Below, piece after piece: positions 1 through 10,496 of a stretch of 64,000 nucleotides of DNA (position 1 is the stretch's first letter; each line of letters begins with the position of its first letter). A model generated the notes under the pieces. That model saw only the letters and a list, made by a program, of their open reading frames with translations, was not told where the DNA came from and did not search any database. The DNA lies in assembly GCA_020746875.1 (NCBI GenBank), contig JAGTJL010000022.1, positions 434,001 through 498,000 of the forward strand, read 5' to 3'. This stretch comes from Rhexocercosporidium sp. MPI-PUGE-AT-0058. Its lineage: Eukaryota; Ascomycota; Leotiomycetes; Helotiales. Position numbers and translations under genes: made by a program.

Positions 1-355
1 CCAAGACGCGCTTGCGCTTCCCTTCCAAAGCCCAACTCCCGTTACTGGCTTGATAGTACTTTAAATCAAGCCTGCTATTGGTGTGGTGGATTCAGAAATT
101 CATTGATCCAGAGAGATTTCTCCACACTTGGTGGCGAGGCTGGGGCGATTGTTCACCTTTGGGGCTCACCTTTGGCTGGACTGGAGTGAAATAACTTCGG
201 CTCCCTTCATAGCAACCCACAAGTCTTCTTATCTAAAATCTGCAAACCGTAAACTCCTCTTCAACAACCTTCAACCTCGAGTCTAAATCAACTATTGTGC
301 GATTCTTCGTCTGAATCCTTGCTCGCAAAGCGCATAGAAAGACGAGCCTTCCACA

Positions 356-1268
356 ATGGGTCGCGTTAAGGCGCTCCTGGCAGCGCTGCCACCTCTCACA
401 ATCCCCGATTCTCCAGGTAAGTCTACGTCTTTTCCGCTGTGATTTCTCCTGCAAAAGATATCAGATGTCCCCAGCTTCTCTTCAGGCTACCCATCTCCCT
501 GAATTCCTCCATACCATCTATTTGCTGACCAAACCTTTTACAGTCCATCTCTACGATTTCACTCTCTTCCCCAAGCTTCCCGCAAACTTGCGACAGCACA
601 TCTGGTCATTCGCAGCCTCCGAGTCTCGATACATCAAAATCATCGAGCTCGACCGCCGTCTGCCTCCTTCATACCAAAATTGGGACTCAAGGGTTGCTGG
701 TCAACAAAAGAATCCCGGCATAATCGGCGCCTGCCGAGAATCCCAAGAACAGGCCAAAAAGAAGTACAGACGCTGTTTCGAGAAGGCGCAACGTTCACCT
801 GAGGACGAAGAAAAACAATGGAGAGGCTCACAAGCTCAGCTAAAGCAAGCCAAGCACGAGTCAATTGCCAGCGGTGCTAACAGGGGCACGGCGCTCTACG
901 TCAACTTCACGAGCGACATCTTCATCCTATCGAAATGCCCAGCTACAGAACACGAGTGCAGATCCGACCATCCTGTCGACTACAATCTCAAGCCAGCCTA
1001 TCTCAGATTTATACATCGGTTACAACAGACCTACAGCGAGGAGAAAGGGATGTCCTTCCCCCTTTTGTTGTTCGGTCTGGCGAGGATTTGGGATTATGGC
1101 GTGGAGCTGGATGAGGCTTCTAAGAAAATTGTTGGAGCGTTGAGGGGAGTGGATAGGGAGCTTCATTTGATGTCTTTCAAATACACTCTCATGCGAGGCC
1201 TCCTACACTTCTCGCCGGATTTGCCACCACAAGCTGCTATGGAGAAATGGAACGTCGAGCTGAGATAG
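356..1268 (+). CDS. 2EXR-domain protein, copy A (two exons)
   Basis: Two exons, 356-416 and 544-1268, joined across an intron at 417-543 (GTAAGT donor, TTTACAG acceptor). The join keeps the frame and restores an N-terminus beginning MGRVKALLAALPPLT. This lines up with MTRLQALLSTLPPIT of the paralog near 3.8 kb, which is why I choose the start at 356 and not the ATG at 465 inside the intron. The 2EXR motif follows directly (FTLFPKLPANLRQHIW, about residues 26-41), then the family's conserved block (WDSRVAGQ, PGIIGACRESQEQ). 2EXR is a fungal domain of unknown function. There is no signal peptide or membrane segment, so the protein is probably intracellular. The second half is rich in charged residues. 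Confidence in the family is high; no function can be stated. Confidence 0.85.
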
Positions 1269-1701
1269 GGCATGTTTGTAGTGGGTTGAAGAGATTTTTG
1301 ATTTCCCTGCGTGTCTGGCGAGACATGGCATGCGAAGCTTACGTGACGGAATGAAGATTCTGGGGGAGTAGAGTTTACCATTGGGAAGGGATACATAGCT
1401 TGTGGAATGATGAGAGCCCCATGGAAAGCAATACTTGCAGACACGAAATATTATGCTGATATCAGGGCAAACCTTTTTGCAGTGCATATAAAAGCAGAAT
1501 CGATTTCTGCTTCTTGGAGGCATCCTCCTGTTAAATGGATGAATTTCCAAGAAAAGCCTCTAACCCCGAAATAGACTAGCTTAGTAAACACGATACGCGA
1601 AAAACGACTTCTCTTCCTCTATGTCCATCCTTGAACTTCATCTTCTTCTCCACCACCACCCTCGAAGCCTCGAAATCCCTCAAGCATTTATACCTCTCCA
1701 G

Positions 1702-2109
1702 TAATTCACCGCCTTCGGTCGCCTCCCCAATGAGCTTCGCACCAAAATCTGGGGTTTCGCTGCGCGCAACGAGTGTAGGTTGATCAAGTTCATCGTGACC
1801 AAGCGCAATGGTAGGAACCGCAATTCACGAGTTGAAGGACAACTGAAACTCCCAGGCATCATGGAAGCTCTCCCAAAAATCGCGGGTGGATGGAGCAAAG
1901 TTAACGAGCTGTGTGTTGAGAACAAACATATCTTCACGACGATCCCAAACAAGCCAAAGGGAGTAGACAGAATTATCGTGGATAACAACTCTCTCCACAT
2001 CAATCAGGAGGTAGATGTTTTCATCTTCAAATCTGAAGAGGGAACGCTTCGCAAAAGATTGAATATCGACAAGTGCAACTTCAAGGTCGATTCTCCGAAG
2101 AAGATTTAG
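1702..2109 (+). pseudogene. 2EXR-domain gene remnant, copy C
   Basis: An open stretch reads FGRLPNELRTKIWGFAAR and continues through RVEGQLKLPGIMEAL, the same order of motifs as the flanking intact paralogs. The N-terminal exon seen in copies A and B is not recoverable, because a TAA lies in frame at 1702 just after an acceptor-like CAG. The C-terminus stops early at 2109. After the PGIM motif the usual CRESR block is replaced, suggesting a small deletion or frameshift. It is best read as a truncated, decaying tandem duplicate, but a short expressed protein of about 130 residues cannot be excluded. Confidence 0.65.
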
Positions 2110-2813
2110 TGCCTCCGTTAGGTCATGGACGTCGGCGATGGATAGGACTTCCCCGATACCGTGCTCAAAGATGCTACCTTGCAGGAGTATGCCTGCTCAT
2201 TCGATACTGAAAGTTGGCTGGTTAGTAATAGAAGTTTTAGACTCCTTTCTCGAGATGCGTGATCGATTTGGAACGAACGTGCAATAGTGCTTGAGGTCAG
2301 AAGCTATGGCTAAGTCGTTTAGACTACTACTCAAGGTATTCTACCAGAGTCTACATAAAGATCTGGAGTTACGTAGTGGATTTGAACCTCATTCTTTAGT
2401 TATGAGGATGAGAGCCTGGGTGTCTTTCTTTCTGGCCGCAGGTTACTTTATAGCATGGGCCGAAGCTACTTAGCAAGCAGGAATTTCTGAAGGGGGATGA
2501 TGTAGAGACCGGGTACGCACAAGACAACCTTGGGAAGCAGGTTCACGGAAAGGTAGGCCAGCCAGTAAGGACTCAGGACTTCACAGGAGAAACTTGAACG
2601 AAATGATCTGTACGAGTTTTACGAGCTCCCAAGGCTCCCTTTGGAATTCGAACAATGATTGTATGTTTATCTACTATCAGTATCCCCTCGACGTGTGAAT
2701 CGTTCAACATTGAAGCTCCTTATATGGAGGGATGTTTTTGGAATTTTCCCAATGACTAGCGCATTGACAATCAAAATCAATATCTACACAGTGGAAGAGA
2801 ATAGCCACGAATC

Positions 2814-2998
2814 GTCAAGATTTTTGAGATCAGAGACTTTTACAAATACTGCGACTCGGAAACCTCCGTTCAAGGACAGTTTCGCCAATTCGGGGTCGTG
2901 GGAGCATGCAGTGAAAGAAGAAAGGAGGGAAGCAAGGTCTACGAGCTCTGCAGCACTCGGGTCTCGGATCCCTTCACCGGAAGGCCGGTCGTTGGTCT
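2814..2998 (+). pseudogene. 2EXR-domain gene remnant, copy D
   Basis: In one frame this reads VKIFEIRDFYKYCDSE, VQGQFRQFGVVGACSERRKEG and SKVYELC. These blocks match, in order, the region of copy B that contains VKIFEL, WDSRVEGQ, PGIIHASRESRHEG and CKVYKRC. Neither the upstream 2EXR motif itself nor a start codon is visible. The segment is therefore a fragment of a fourth tandem copy, more decayed than copy C. The frame is not the longest open one here, so automated callers will probably miss it. Confidence 0.65.
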
Positions 2999-3788
2999 AT
3001 AAATTTTAGTATGGATACCTTTGTCCTCAGAATTCCTCAAAATTCCGAGTTCACCGTGCGCTCCAATTCATGTTGCACAATTCCATGCGATTTTAGTCTT
3101 TAAAATGGCCAAATTATGCAGCTGCATTTTCCAGAACTTGTAACGTATTCAAAAATTGACCCAGATCTATCCAACCTCTGGCCCCTTGGAGGACTGCATG
3201 AACCTTTGAAGCTGGGAAATACCAAGCAGTACTGTGTCTGCATCGCATATCAAACGAATATCAAAAGTGAAGTACAGAAAGACACGATCGATGAGAAATC
3301 GAGACGCCCTAGCGTTGCGAAGTTGTTCATGATGCTGTGCTTAGGACAATTGGAGTCACACGCGGAGGCGAAGAGCTTGGTCTAGGACTATCTACAGTAG
3401 GAGCGGGGATCAATGCTCAGCACTAGAGAGATCAAACCTACGCAATGTGGTGATGTGTCTGTGGGGATATGGGGTACTTGCGAGGAGTTCATTTTTGTCC
3501 TCTTTGGAAGATTCGATATAATGAACAGTGCCGCTGAAGATGAGCAGTAAATGAGCATCATCAGAACCAAAACAGAATGCTTGCGCCCAGGATTCCCAAT
3601 TAATCGAAAGTCTAATGTCGCAGAATTTATTAGCAACATTCGAGCGCTGCCTGGGAGACGGTTGTTTACTGCCCCCTCGCTTCGTTTTAGTCTCCACCTT
3701 AGATCTTCCCTGAAGCTTCCAGCTTCCATTGATGTTGAATATTCTCGTCTCGATTTCGACACAACACGAATTCCAGCAATCAACAAAG

Positions 3789-4691
3789 ATGGAGATCATC
3801 CCGCGACCCAAAAACAATGCTGCACCTAAACCACGAACAATGACGCGCCTCCAAGCCCTGCTCTCGACCCTCCCTCCCATCACGCTTTCAACACGCCCAA
3901 CACCCCTCAAGGAGTTCAGCCTCTTCCCTAAGTTACCAGCGGAACTGAGAAACAAAGTCTGGAAGCACGCAACGCAAGTCTACCGAAAGGTGAAGATCTT
4001 CGAATTAAACACCATTTCGACTGAGAAGGGCTGGGACTCGCGCGTGGAGGGACAAATATGGATTCCGGGTATCATACATGCCTCGAGGGAGTCTAGACAT
4101 GAGGGTTGCAAGGTGTATAAGCGGTGCTATGAGACATCTCAGCCATATCTAGGCAGACAAGAACTTGAGCGTGCAGGTGCAGGTCGGCCAGAGACTGGGC
4201 TGGCTCGTACGGAAGATGATTTGACGGAGAACGAGCGATCTCCGCAAGAAGAAGAATCTGAAGTGGTGGCTTCAAGACGTACTTGTTTGTACATCAACTT
4301 CGACAGAGATCTCTTCATCATGGTCCCTTACAACCAAACATCGGATACGCATGAGGCAGCCATAGCCTGGAGTCTGGAAGATTTCGCGAGGCCTATCCCA
4401 ACGAAAACTATAGCCAAGGGTGCTGAGATCTACACTCTAAACAACGACGATTTCGGTCAAATACAACACTTCGAGCAGACGTTTCAAAACATGGTCGCGA
4501 TGGATGTTGGGTTCTTGGCCATGGCTCCAATTCAACAGTTCACGTTGGCTTACAAGCATCATTCATTGGAAAATGGAGACAACGTTGGCGGAGACTTGGC
4601 ACGGTGCGATATGCACTGCAAGTTTGAGCGGGTCGTCAGAAAGATACTGCGCGTCATCATCAAGATGGAGCCTAAAGTACCGAGTTTCTAA
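3789..4691 (+). CDS. 2EXR-domain protein, copy B (single exon)
   Basis: A single-exon gene of 300 residues from the ATG at 3789. A second in-frame ATG at 3840 aligns exactly with the start of copy A and may be the true start, giving 283 residues. Motifs in order are FSLFPKLPAELRNKVW (2EXR), VKIFELN, WDSRVEGQ, PGIIHASRESRHEG, and a C-terminal half with CLYINFDRDLFIM. It lacks the intron that interrupts copy A just before the 2EXR motif. The domain's biochemical role is unknown. Its position beside one intact and two broken relatives shows local tandem duplication. Confidence 0.85.
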   Translation: MEIIPRPKNNAAPKPRTMTRLQALLSTLPPITLSTRPTPLKEFSLFPKLPAELRNKVWKHATQVYRKVKIFELNTISTEKGWDSRVEGQIWIPGIIHASRESRHEGCKVYKRCYETSQPYLGRQELERAGAGRPETGLARTEDDLTENERSPQEEESEVVASRRTCLYINFDRDLFIMVPYNQTSDTHEAAIAWSLEDFARPIPTKTIAKGAEIYTLNNDDFGQIQHFEQTFQNMVAMDVGFLAMAPIQQFTLAYKHHSLENGDNVGGDLARCDMHCKFERVVRKILRVIIKMEPKVPSF

Positions 4692-5207
4692 ATTCAAAAC
4701 CGGTGGCTGAGAGATTACGGCCAAGACTTGGATCCGACTTGCGGCTCGGTGATTGATGTCTTTGGCTACGCAAATGGAGGGGTCAAGCCTTGCTCGCAAG
4801 AAATGGACTAAGGAGACAGACCGATAGCTGAGCTTGGAGGAATGACACACGAAATCTAGCTGGTGGCGGAAGAAAGTTAGTGCTGGATATCACTTTTCAA
4901 AGTCGGTCACAATACAGGCGTCATACCTCATGCGCAAAGTAGGGTGGACGGGGGACATGATGGACCTTACCTCCCACAGAAGAGCTCTACTTCTGACAGA
5001 TTACGCTTTGGCTCTTCCATGGCATCATCTTAGCACATCTTGTTGTCTTTCACCTATCCGCGACAGATGCACGTTGGGCTTTCCTGGTTCCCGCTACACC
5101 TTGGAAGCCTCCATGTCTCTCTAGTCAAGCCCTAGTGGTGAAATAAATGGAGAGCAATAATTCGATGAATCAGATAGCATTTCAAATAATGAAACAGACT
5201 CAACCTC

Positions 5208-6361
5208 TCACTGTACCGTGATACCCACCCCTTCAACCACACCAACCCCTGCCCCCGGTCGCTCTTCAATGACCCCGACCGTCCTCTTCTCCCTTTCTTT
5301 CTCCGCCTTCTCCACCTCAAACTGCCTATAAACACACTCCCTAACCCTCCCCTGATAAAACAACACGCCATTCTCCTTAACCGGATTCAAGATCCCCTCA
5401 CCATAAACGCCCCTCTCAAGATTCTCCTGCGCTTTCTCACACAGCTCAAAGTCCTCCATGGCAACCTGTCTTACGAATTTAAAATACTGCTCGAACTCCT
5501 CATCGGTACCAGAATGATAGTAATCGAACTCCATACGTGATATACCCGGGTTAGACGATGGAAGTGTACGGAAAGATGACATGCCTCCACCATAGACATT
5601 TAGTGTGCAGATAGGGAAGAAGTAGAGGAAGAGTCCATCAGAGGGCTTGGTGGGGTCGGCGACGTGCTGTGAGAATGTTGTGTGGTTTGTTACGGAATAG
5701 AATGTTGGTGGGTAGAATTTAGAGAAGGTGGGGTGTGTGTATTGGCAATGGAGGCATTCTTGGAAGCCGTCGATCCTAGCGCGCGTGAGATGCGGAAGTA
5801 TGGGCAAAGTGTGGGTGGATTTGAATGGGCTTACATTGTTTTCCAATTGAAGCGACCTTCGTAAGAGATGCTTCTGCGGTGAGGAAGCTTGGTGAAGTCC
5901 ACAGTGTTGGTTAGTTTTTCGAGGCCGGAGAAGTAGTCATCGAAGCTAGGCGTGTCTAGAGAAAGAGTTGCAAATACGAGACCGCTTGGGGTGAGATGGC
6001 TTTTGATGAGGCGATTCTGAGGATCTGTCAGGGATGAATCTCTGGACGAGTTGAAGATCGTACCTTCTCTTCTGCGAATACCACAATTCCATCTGTATTA
6101 ACCTCGTCTGATTCCGGGCTTCGGTTCTCGACGATGATCTTGACTTGTGCGATCTCATACACAAGAGGTTCAAATCGCTTCTGAAAACGAGTGACTGGAC
6201 CTAGGAAATGCCAGCTCTAAACATTCGTGATTAGCATCATTGAAACCTATCGAGTAGAAGTCAGATGGATACACCTTCAGGAACACACCTCGTCTCTCCA
6301 GTTGATAGAGAGCCGGGCTGGAAAACCAAGAAGCTGGAAGTGTTCTGCTAAGCGAATCCAT
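5208..6361 (-). CDS. Rieske-oxygenase alpha-subunit relative lacking Rieske ligands
   Basis: Four exons on the minus strand: 6361-6275, 6216-6064, 6016-5835 and 5775-5208, giving 329 residues with all splice phases consistent. The N-terminus (LPASWFSSPALYQLERR, then SWHFLGPVTRF) is typical of fungal choline-monooxygenase-like ring-hydroxylating oxygenases. The catalytic half is well kept: NWK at 137-139, bridging Asp143, the His150-x4-His155 pair in ECLHCQYTHP, and Asp249 in VAMEDFELCE as third iron ligand. The C-x-H and C-x2-H loops that hold the [2Fe-2S] cluster are absent, and the introns (58, 47 and 59 nt) are too short to hide them. Family knowledge says such a protein needs an external electron donor. 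The divergently transcribed neighbour carries exactly that cluster. Cytosolic by sequence; substrate unknown. Confidence 0.85.
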
Positions 6362-7067
6362 CACTGATGTCGACGAGGCAGACAGAATGTCGCTTCAATG
6401 ACCCCGAGTAATATGGCTATAGATATCGTGAATGTTGGACCTCGATTGAAAAGCTTTGTCAGATAATGCACGATTGTTGTCGTCTGATGCTGTTCAACGT
6501 GACGCAGCATGATCGAAACTCCCATTGGCTAGCGACCCAAGGAGTCATCCCGAAAGCGGAAATGCGATCCAGAGACTCCATGGTTTTCACTAATTATATG
6601 CAGTGCTCAGGAACGCGAGCAAATCTTCCGTTCCGAACAGCACGCACAGACAGCCAATTGGAATCTATAAATCTAGTCCGGGGAGGTTCGTATTACTCAC
6701 GAATGACCCGTCAGCTTGCCACGCAGCCAATGCATGCATCATCTGAGACAGTGGACGATTCTGGGATACCCTGATGACTTCACACCATGAATTCTTACAA
6801 CAGTCAGCTTACAGCAGTCAGATGTCTGGACGCATGAACCCATTGCGGGTGGCTTTTGATTCCAGAGAGTATCGTTTGGCATCGAACATGGGATGGTCGT
6901 GACAACAGAGCGATTGGCAAGGCTCCAATTGGAGTGGGTTTCCTTCCCGCAAATGAAAAAGATACGATAGTCAATCCCAACAGGACAGTTATAAGCACTT
7001 GCTGCCCGCAGATGTTGAGACCAAGTTGAAACTCCTCATGCCTATCACGTGATAAAAACTACTTGCT
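6362..7067. promoter_or_regulatory. Shared divergent promoter of the Rieske gene pair
   Basis: This 706-bp gap separates two genes transcribed away from each other and must hold both promoters. A perfect 12-bp palindrome, TATCACGTGATA, lies at 7043-7054, only 14 nt before the plus-strand start codon. It combines an E-box (CACGTG) with two overlapping GATA-type sites. I see no coding segment in the gap. Shared regulation of the two genes is an inference from geometry. Confidence 0.5.
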
Positions 7068-8491
7068 ATGGACAAACTCGCCATTGCCCTTGATGCATTA
7101 CTGTACATACTTAGTGTTAGCGTTCTGCTAATAATTGTTTATGCCTTGAGATCCGAGAAATCCGAGAAGCTTCTTCGGAAGCTGACCCCACGATGCATCT
7201 CCTGGGCAACAAGCCCGCCAGAGAAGGGTCAACATGGCATGGAACTCGTGGAACCAGAAACTTCTGTAGACTTGAGACAGTCTCCAAGCTGGTGGTCAGA
7301 CGACAACATCTTTGAACTTGAGAGACGCGCGATTTTTAGCAAGGTGAGTGAACATCGCAGAATCCGAAACAGCCCGCTGACAGCAAAAGACATGGCTATT
7401 TGTGACACATACCTCGAGATTCCAGAAGCCTGGTGACTACCGGACATTTGAGATCGCTGGATTCTCATTTATTATCATCCTTGGAAAAGATAGGCAGCTG
7501 AGAGCTTTCCACAACGTATGCCGGCACAGAGCATACGCCGTAACGAAGAAGGAATTCGGCAGCTCGACAGTGCTCGGATGTAGATACCATGGCTGGAGCT
7601 ACGATACGAAAGGGAATTTGGTCAAGGCACCGGAGTTCGACAAAGTTCCAGGCTTTGATAGAAACATGAACGGGCTGTGGGAGATCAAGATAAGCAGCTC
7701 GCAGTCTATGGTCTTCGTAAACTTCAATGCGGCGAGCCACGTGGACACTTTGAGCCTTGGATATGTGGAGATCCGACTGAAGAGATGGGGCATAGCGAAG
7801 ATGGAATGCTTTGAGGAATGGAAGGTAGAAGGAACATTCAACTGGAAACTTCTAGGTAAGCAATTGGAAAACGGCAGTCTCTTCATGTCTGATTAGATGC
7901 GTCAGATTCTTTAGCAACGAAATGGAACAGTGAAGACTCGTTCTGGGGTTCGATGCCGGACATCCTAGGGGTAGGAGGAACTAATCAAGATGATCTTGAG
8001 ATCGGTCATACCACGATCGTGCGCAGGATTTCCCCATCAGTGGTATTGATACTCAAGGCGATACCCAACTCGGCCAAATGCACAACAGTCGAGTGCAGCC
8101 TCTATGCGAAAGAGCCGCCAGCCCTGATGCAGGTTTCTTCACTTAAGAGTGATATTGACTGGGAGATCAAACAGCTAGCAATCAAGCACAAGCGTATCTT
8201 GCGCAATCAAGAGCCCATAATGTCGCTAGCAGCGTCTGTAGCGAACCAAGAAGGGATGAATAGACTTCTGGGAGTCCATGTTGATGCTGAGAAGAAAGCT
8301 GGAGGGGAGATCCATCCCGCGGCACGGGAACAAAGCTTCTCGAGAGAAGGGAAGGCAGATGATGACTGTAAGAGTCTAATATAGGGGTGAATCCTTGTTC
8401 AACGTATGTACTGACATTACCAGTCTGTAGAGAACTTGAGAACCCAAGTTCAACTTGTAACGCAAACGCGAAAGGTCTCCTCGATTGGTGA
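7068..8491 (+). CDS. Membrane-anchored Rieske protein lacking the mononuclear iron site
   Basis: Four exons, 7068-7343, 7390-7855, 7897-8367 and 8424-8491, give 426 residues; every phase agrees and the last exon ends at TGA 8489-8491. Residues about 3-26 form one hydrophobic membrane anchor. A Rieske domain follows, with Cys136-x-His138 in NVCRHRAY and Cys156-x2-His159 in CRYHGW, the canonical x17 spacing. The family landmark FNWKLL is present. However, the expected HisxxxxHis segment after it is missing, the catalytic domain is about 70 residues short there, and the C-terminal Asp ligand is replaced (KRILRNQ). The tail (HPAAREQ, DDDFCRELE) is typical of fungal Rieske oxygenases. It can probably carry electrons but cannot bind catalytic iron alone. 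Intact splicing argues against simple decay. Confidence 0.85.
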
Positions 8492-10496
8492 AGTCGGAAA
8501 GAGCCTGAGTTTGATACCTTGACGTTGTTCGGAGCACTGGTACCAAGAGTTACGAGACGGTTTAATGGCATGAAATATTCGGGAATTGATGGTTGTTTGA
8601 TGATCTCAAGTAGAAGGACGAACAGTAAGAGAGTTGAAGTGAGGTTGGGCTACTTTAACCGATGTTCAACCGAGGTGGCAGCTTTCTGAAGTGCCAATGC
8701 CTCCCTAGTCTTCACTACTCCGCTCCTCCAACAGCAACTGGAAACCTTCTCACCACCCATGTTCCTAGTCGTTTGTTTTTATTTATCAATGTTGTTATCA
8801 ACTTCTATCCTTGCTAGGGATCAGCCACACTCCCCTCCCGAGTACTTCCCTCGAGCTTAGGTTGCGCGGTCTACGTCCACAACATCTTCGAATGCCCTCA
8901 TATCTCCAAACTCCTTTTTCCCGACACAAAAATATCTTCTACTCCCAGAATATCGGGATTCAAGATTTCAAGATGTAAAACCCCGTTTGCGAGTGCTCTT
9001 GCATATGTCAGTCTAAACGGTAAGAAGGTCTTGGCAAGGTGCATTCTGTGAAGGCTAGCTTGGGAAGTATGCGAACATATCTCCTCACCTCTTCTCTGGA
9101 TTTCTTATCATTCTACGGAGTAATTCTTAATTCAATCTACTCTTTTTCGATATTCCAAATGGTAAGGAGCTATTGATTCCACTAAGTACTATCAAGAGCT
9201 CCATCAGTTGCTCTTTCCGAATCCTGGACTACCATTGCAATCCTCCCTCGATTGCTATATAAGGACACCAGACGCGTATATCATCAATATCCCAAGCGAT
9301 CTATACACTCATATCCACGAAGTTATCTTGAAGGCGTTTGGAAATTCGGAGAGAATAGACCATGTTGGAGAGCATCCCGAGCAGTCGAGGACCGGCCCGA
9401 ACGATTCACCCACCTTAATGTTCTTACCAAATTCCTGGACCGAATCCGGTACGACGTTTAGATACGATCTAAGGGCCGTTGTGCATAGCTGGACCTTAAC
9501 CTTAACGGGGGTCTAGGTGGAGGGGGGCAATGTTCCCAACTTCTCGTCCCCGGATCTACTTTATGGGAGCAGCTAATTACGTCGTGTTGCAATATGGCTG
9601 CCACTTATCTGGCTGTTGTGCTTATGGTAGGAGAAAACAGTAATAAATCACAAGTTTCAAAGCGTGCGTAAGGGCAATATCAAACTTCTCAACGAGCAGC
9701 TGTCCATCTCTGGGTCTAGCTTGGGCATCCTCCTGGCAGAACAGCATGCGATTAATTAAACCTTCTCTTTTCTATCCATCCGGAGCCGTGCAGTTTCCCA
9801 TCATTCTCCTTATTTTTCCATCAGGTAGCCTATCAGATCTGTCCCATAGGTAACTTTTCTTGGTTATCGCCATGCAGTTCATCCCACCTTTGACAACTCC
9901 ACCGGGATGTTATCTGGGCTCCCCGGCTTGAAGTGCATTGGTATTCAGGCATGCATGAAGGGTGCAGCTCAAGTTTACAGCTGGGTGAAACTTTCCTGCC
10001 GATAGTCGTCGTCAAGTCTGGCAGTTGGAGCAAGCTGTTTGCCTCAGATGCCACCGCGGATGCGATTTCCCAAAATGGAATGAATACTAGCCAGTCACCA
10101 ACTTCCAGGTTCTCATTCTCAGCCCCATTCTTCTTTTCCCTCTCCATACACCCATACATCTCGACAGTGGTAATTAGTCGCTTATCACCATCAGCACGGC
10201 GTCATCAACCTGGATTCCCTTATCTCTACTAAGCGTTTTTTCCCCCTCAGTAGAAGGGGTCTAGATTGCTCAAGTATCTTAAGATCCTACACTACTTAAT
10301 AATCTCCAGTTCTCTTACTTCTACCTTGCACGCCTCCGAATCTTGTTCCTACTTGGTGACTGGACACAATTGGATTCGACGGATATCAAAACTTGGCTCA
10401 ACCTCCTGCATACGATCATCGTCTGCAGTCAAGGGAGACACGCCAGAGACTACCGAGAACAAGATCGAGCCGGTCGCAAGATCTGGAGAGGATAAC
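8492..10496. other. Intergenic, no gene recognised
   Basis: About 2 kb without a recognisable gene on either strand. Short open stretches near 9.2-9.5 kb and 9.9-10.2 kb have no motif and conflict with equally long frames on the other strand. Nothing repeat-like stands out. Confidence 0.5.

Noticed and set aside
2290..2420. tRNA-like features (GGTTCAAATCC on the minus strand and a CCTCAT..ATGAGG hairpin)
   Set aside because: The T-arm stem does not pair and no acceptor stem or D-arm fits; only a chance hairpin remains.
9485..9515. Telomere-like TTAACC/CCTTAACGGGG stretch
   Set aside because: Only one or two units, not a (TTAGGG)n array.
9208..9516. Open frame of about 100 codons
   Set aside because: No motif, overlapping alternative frame of similar length, no splice context.
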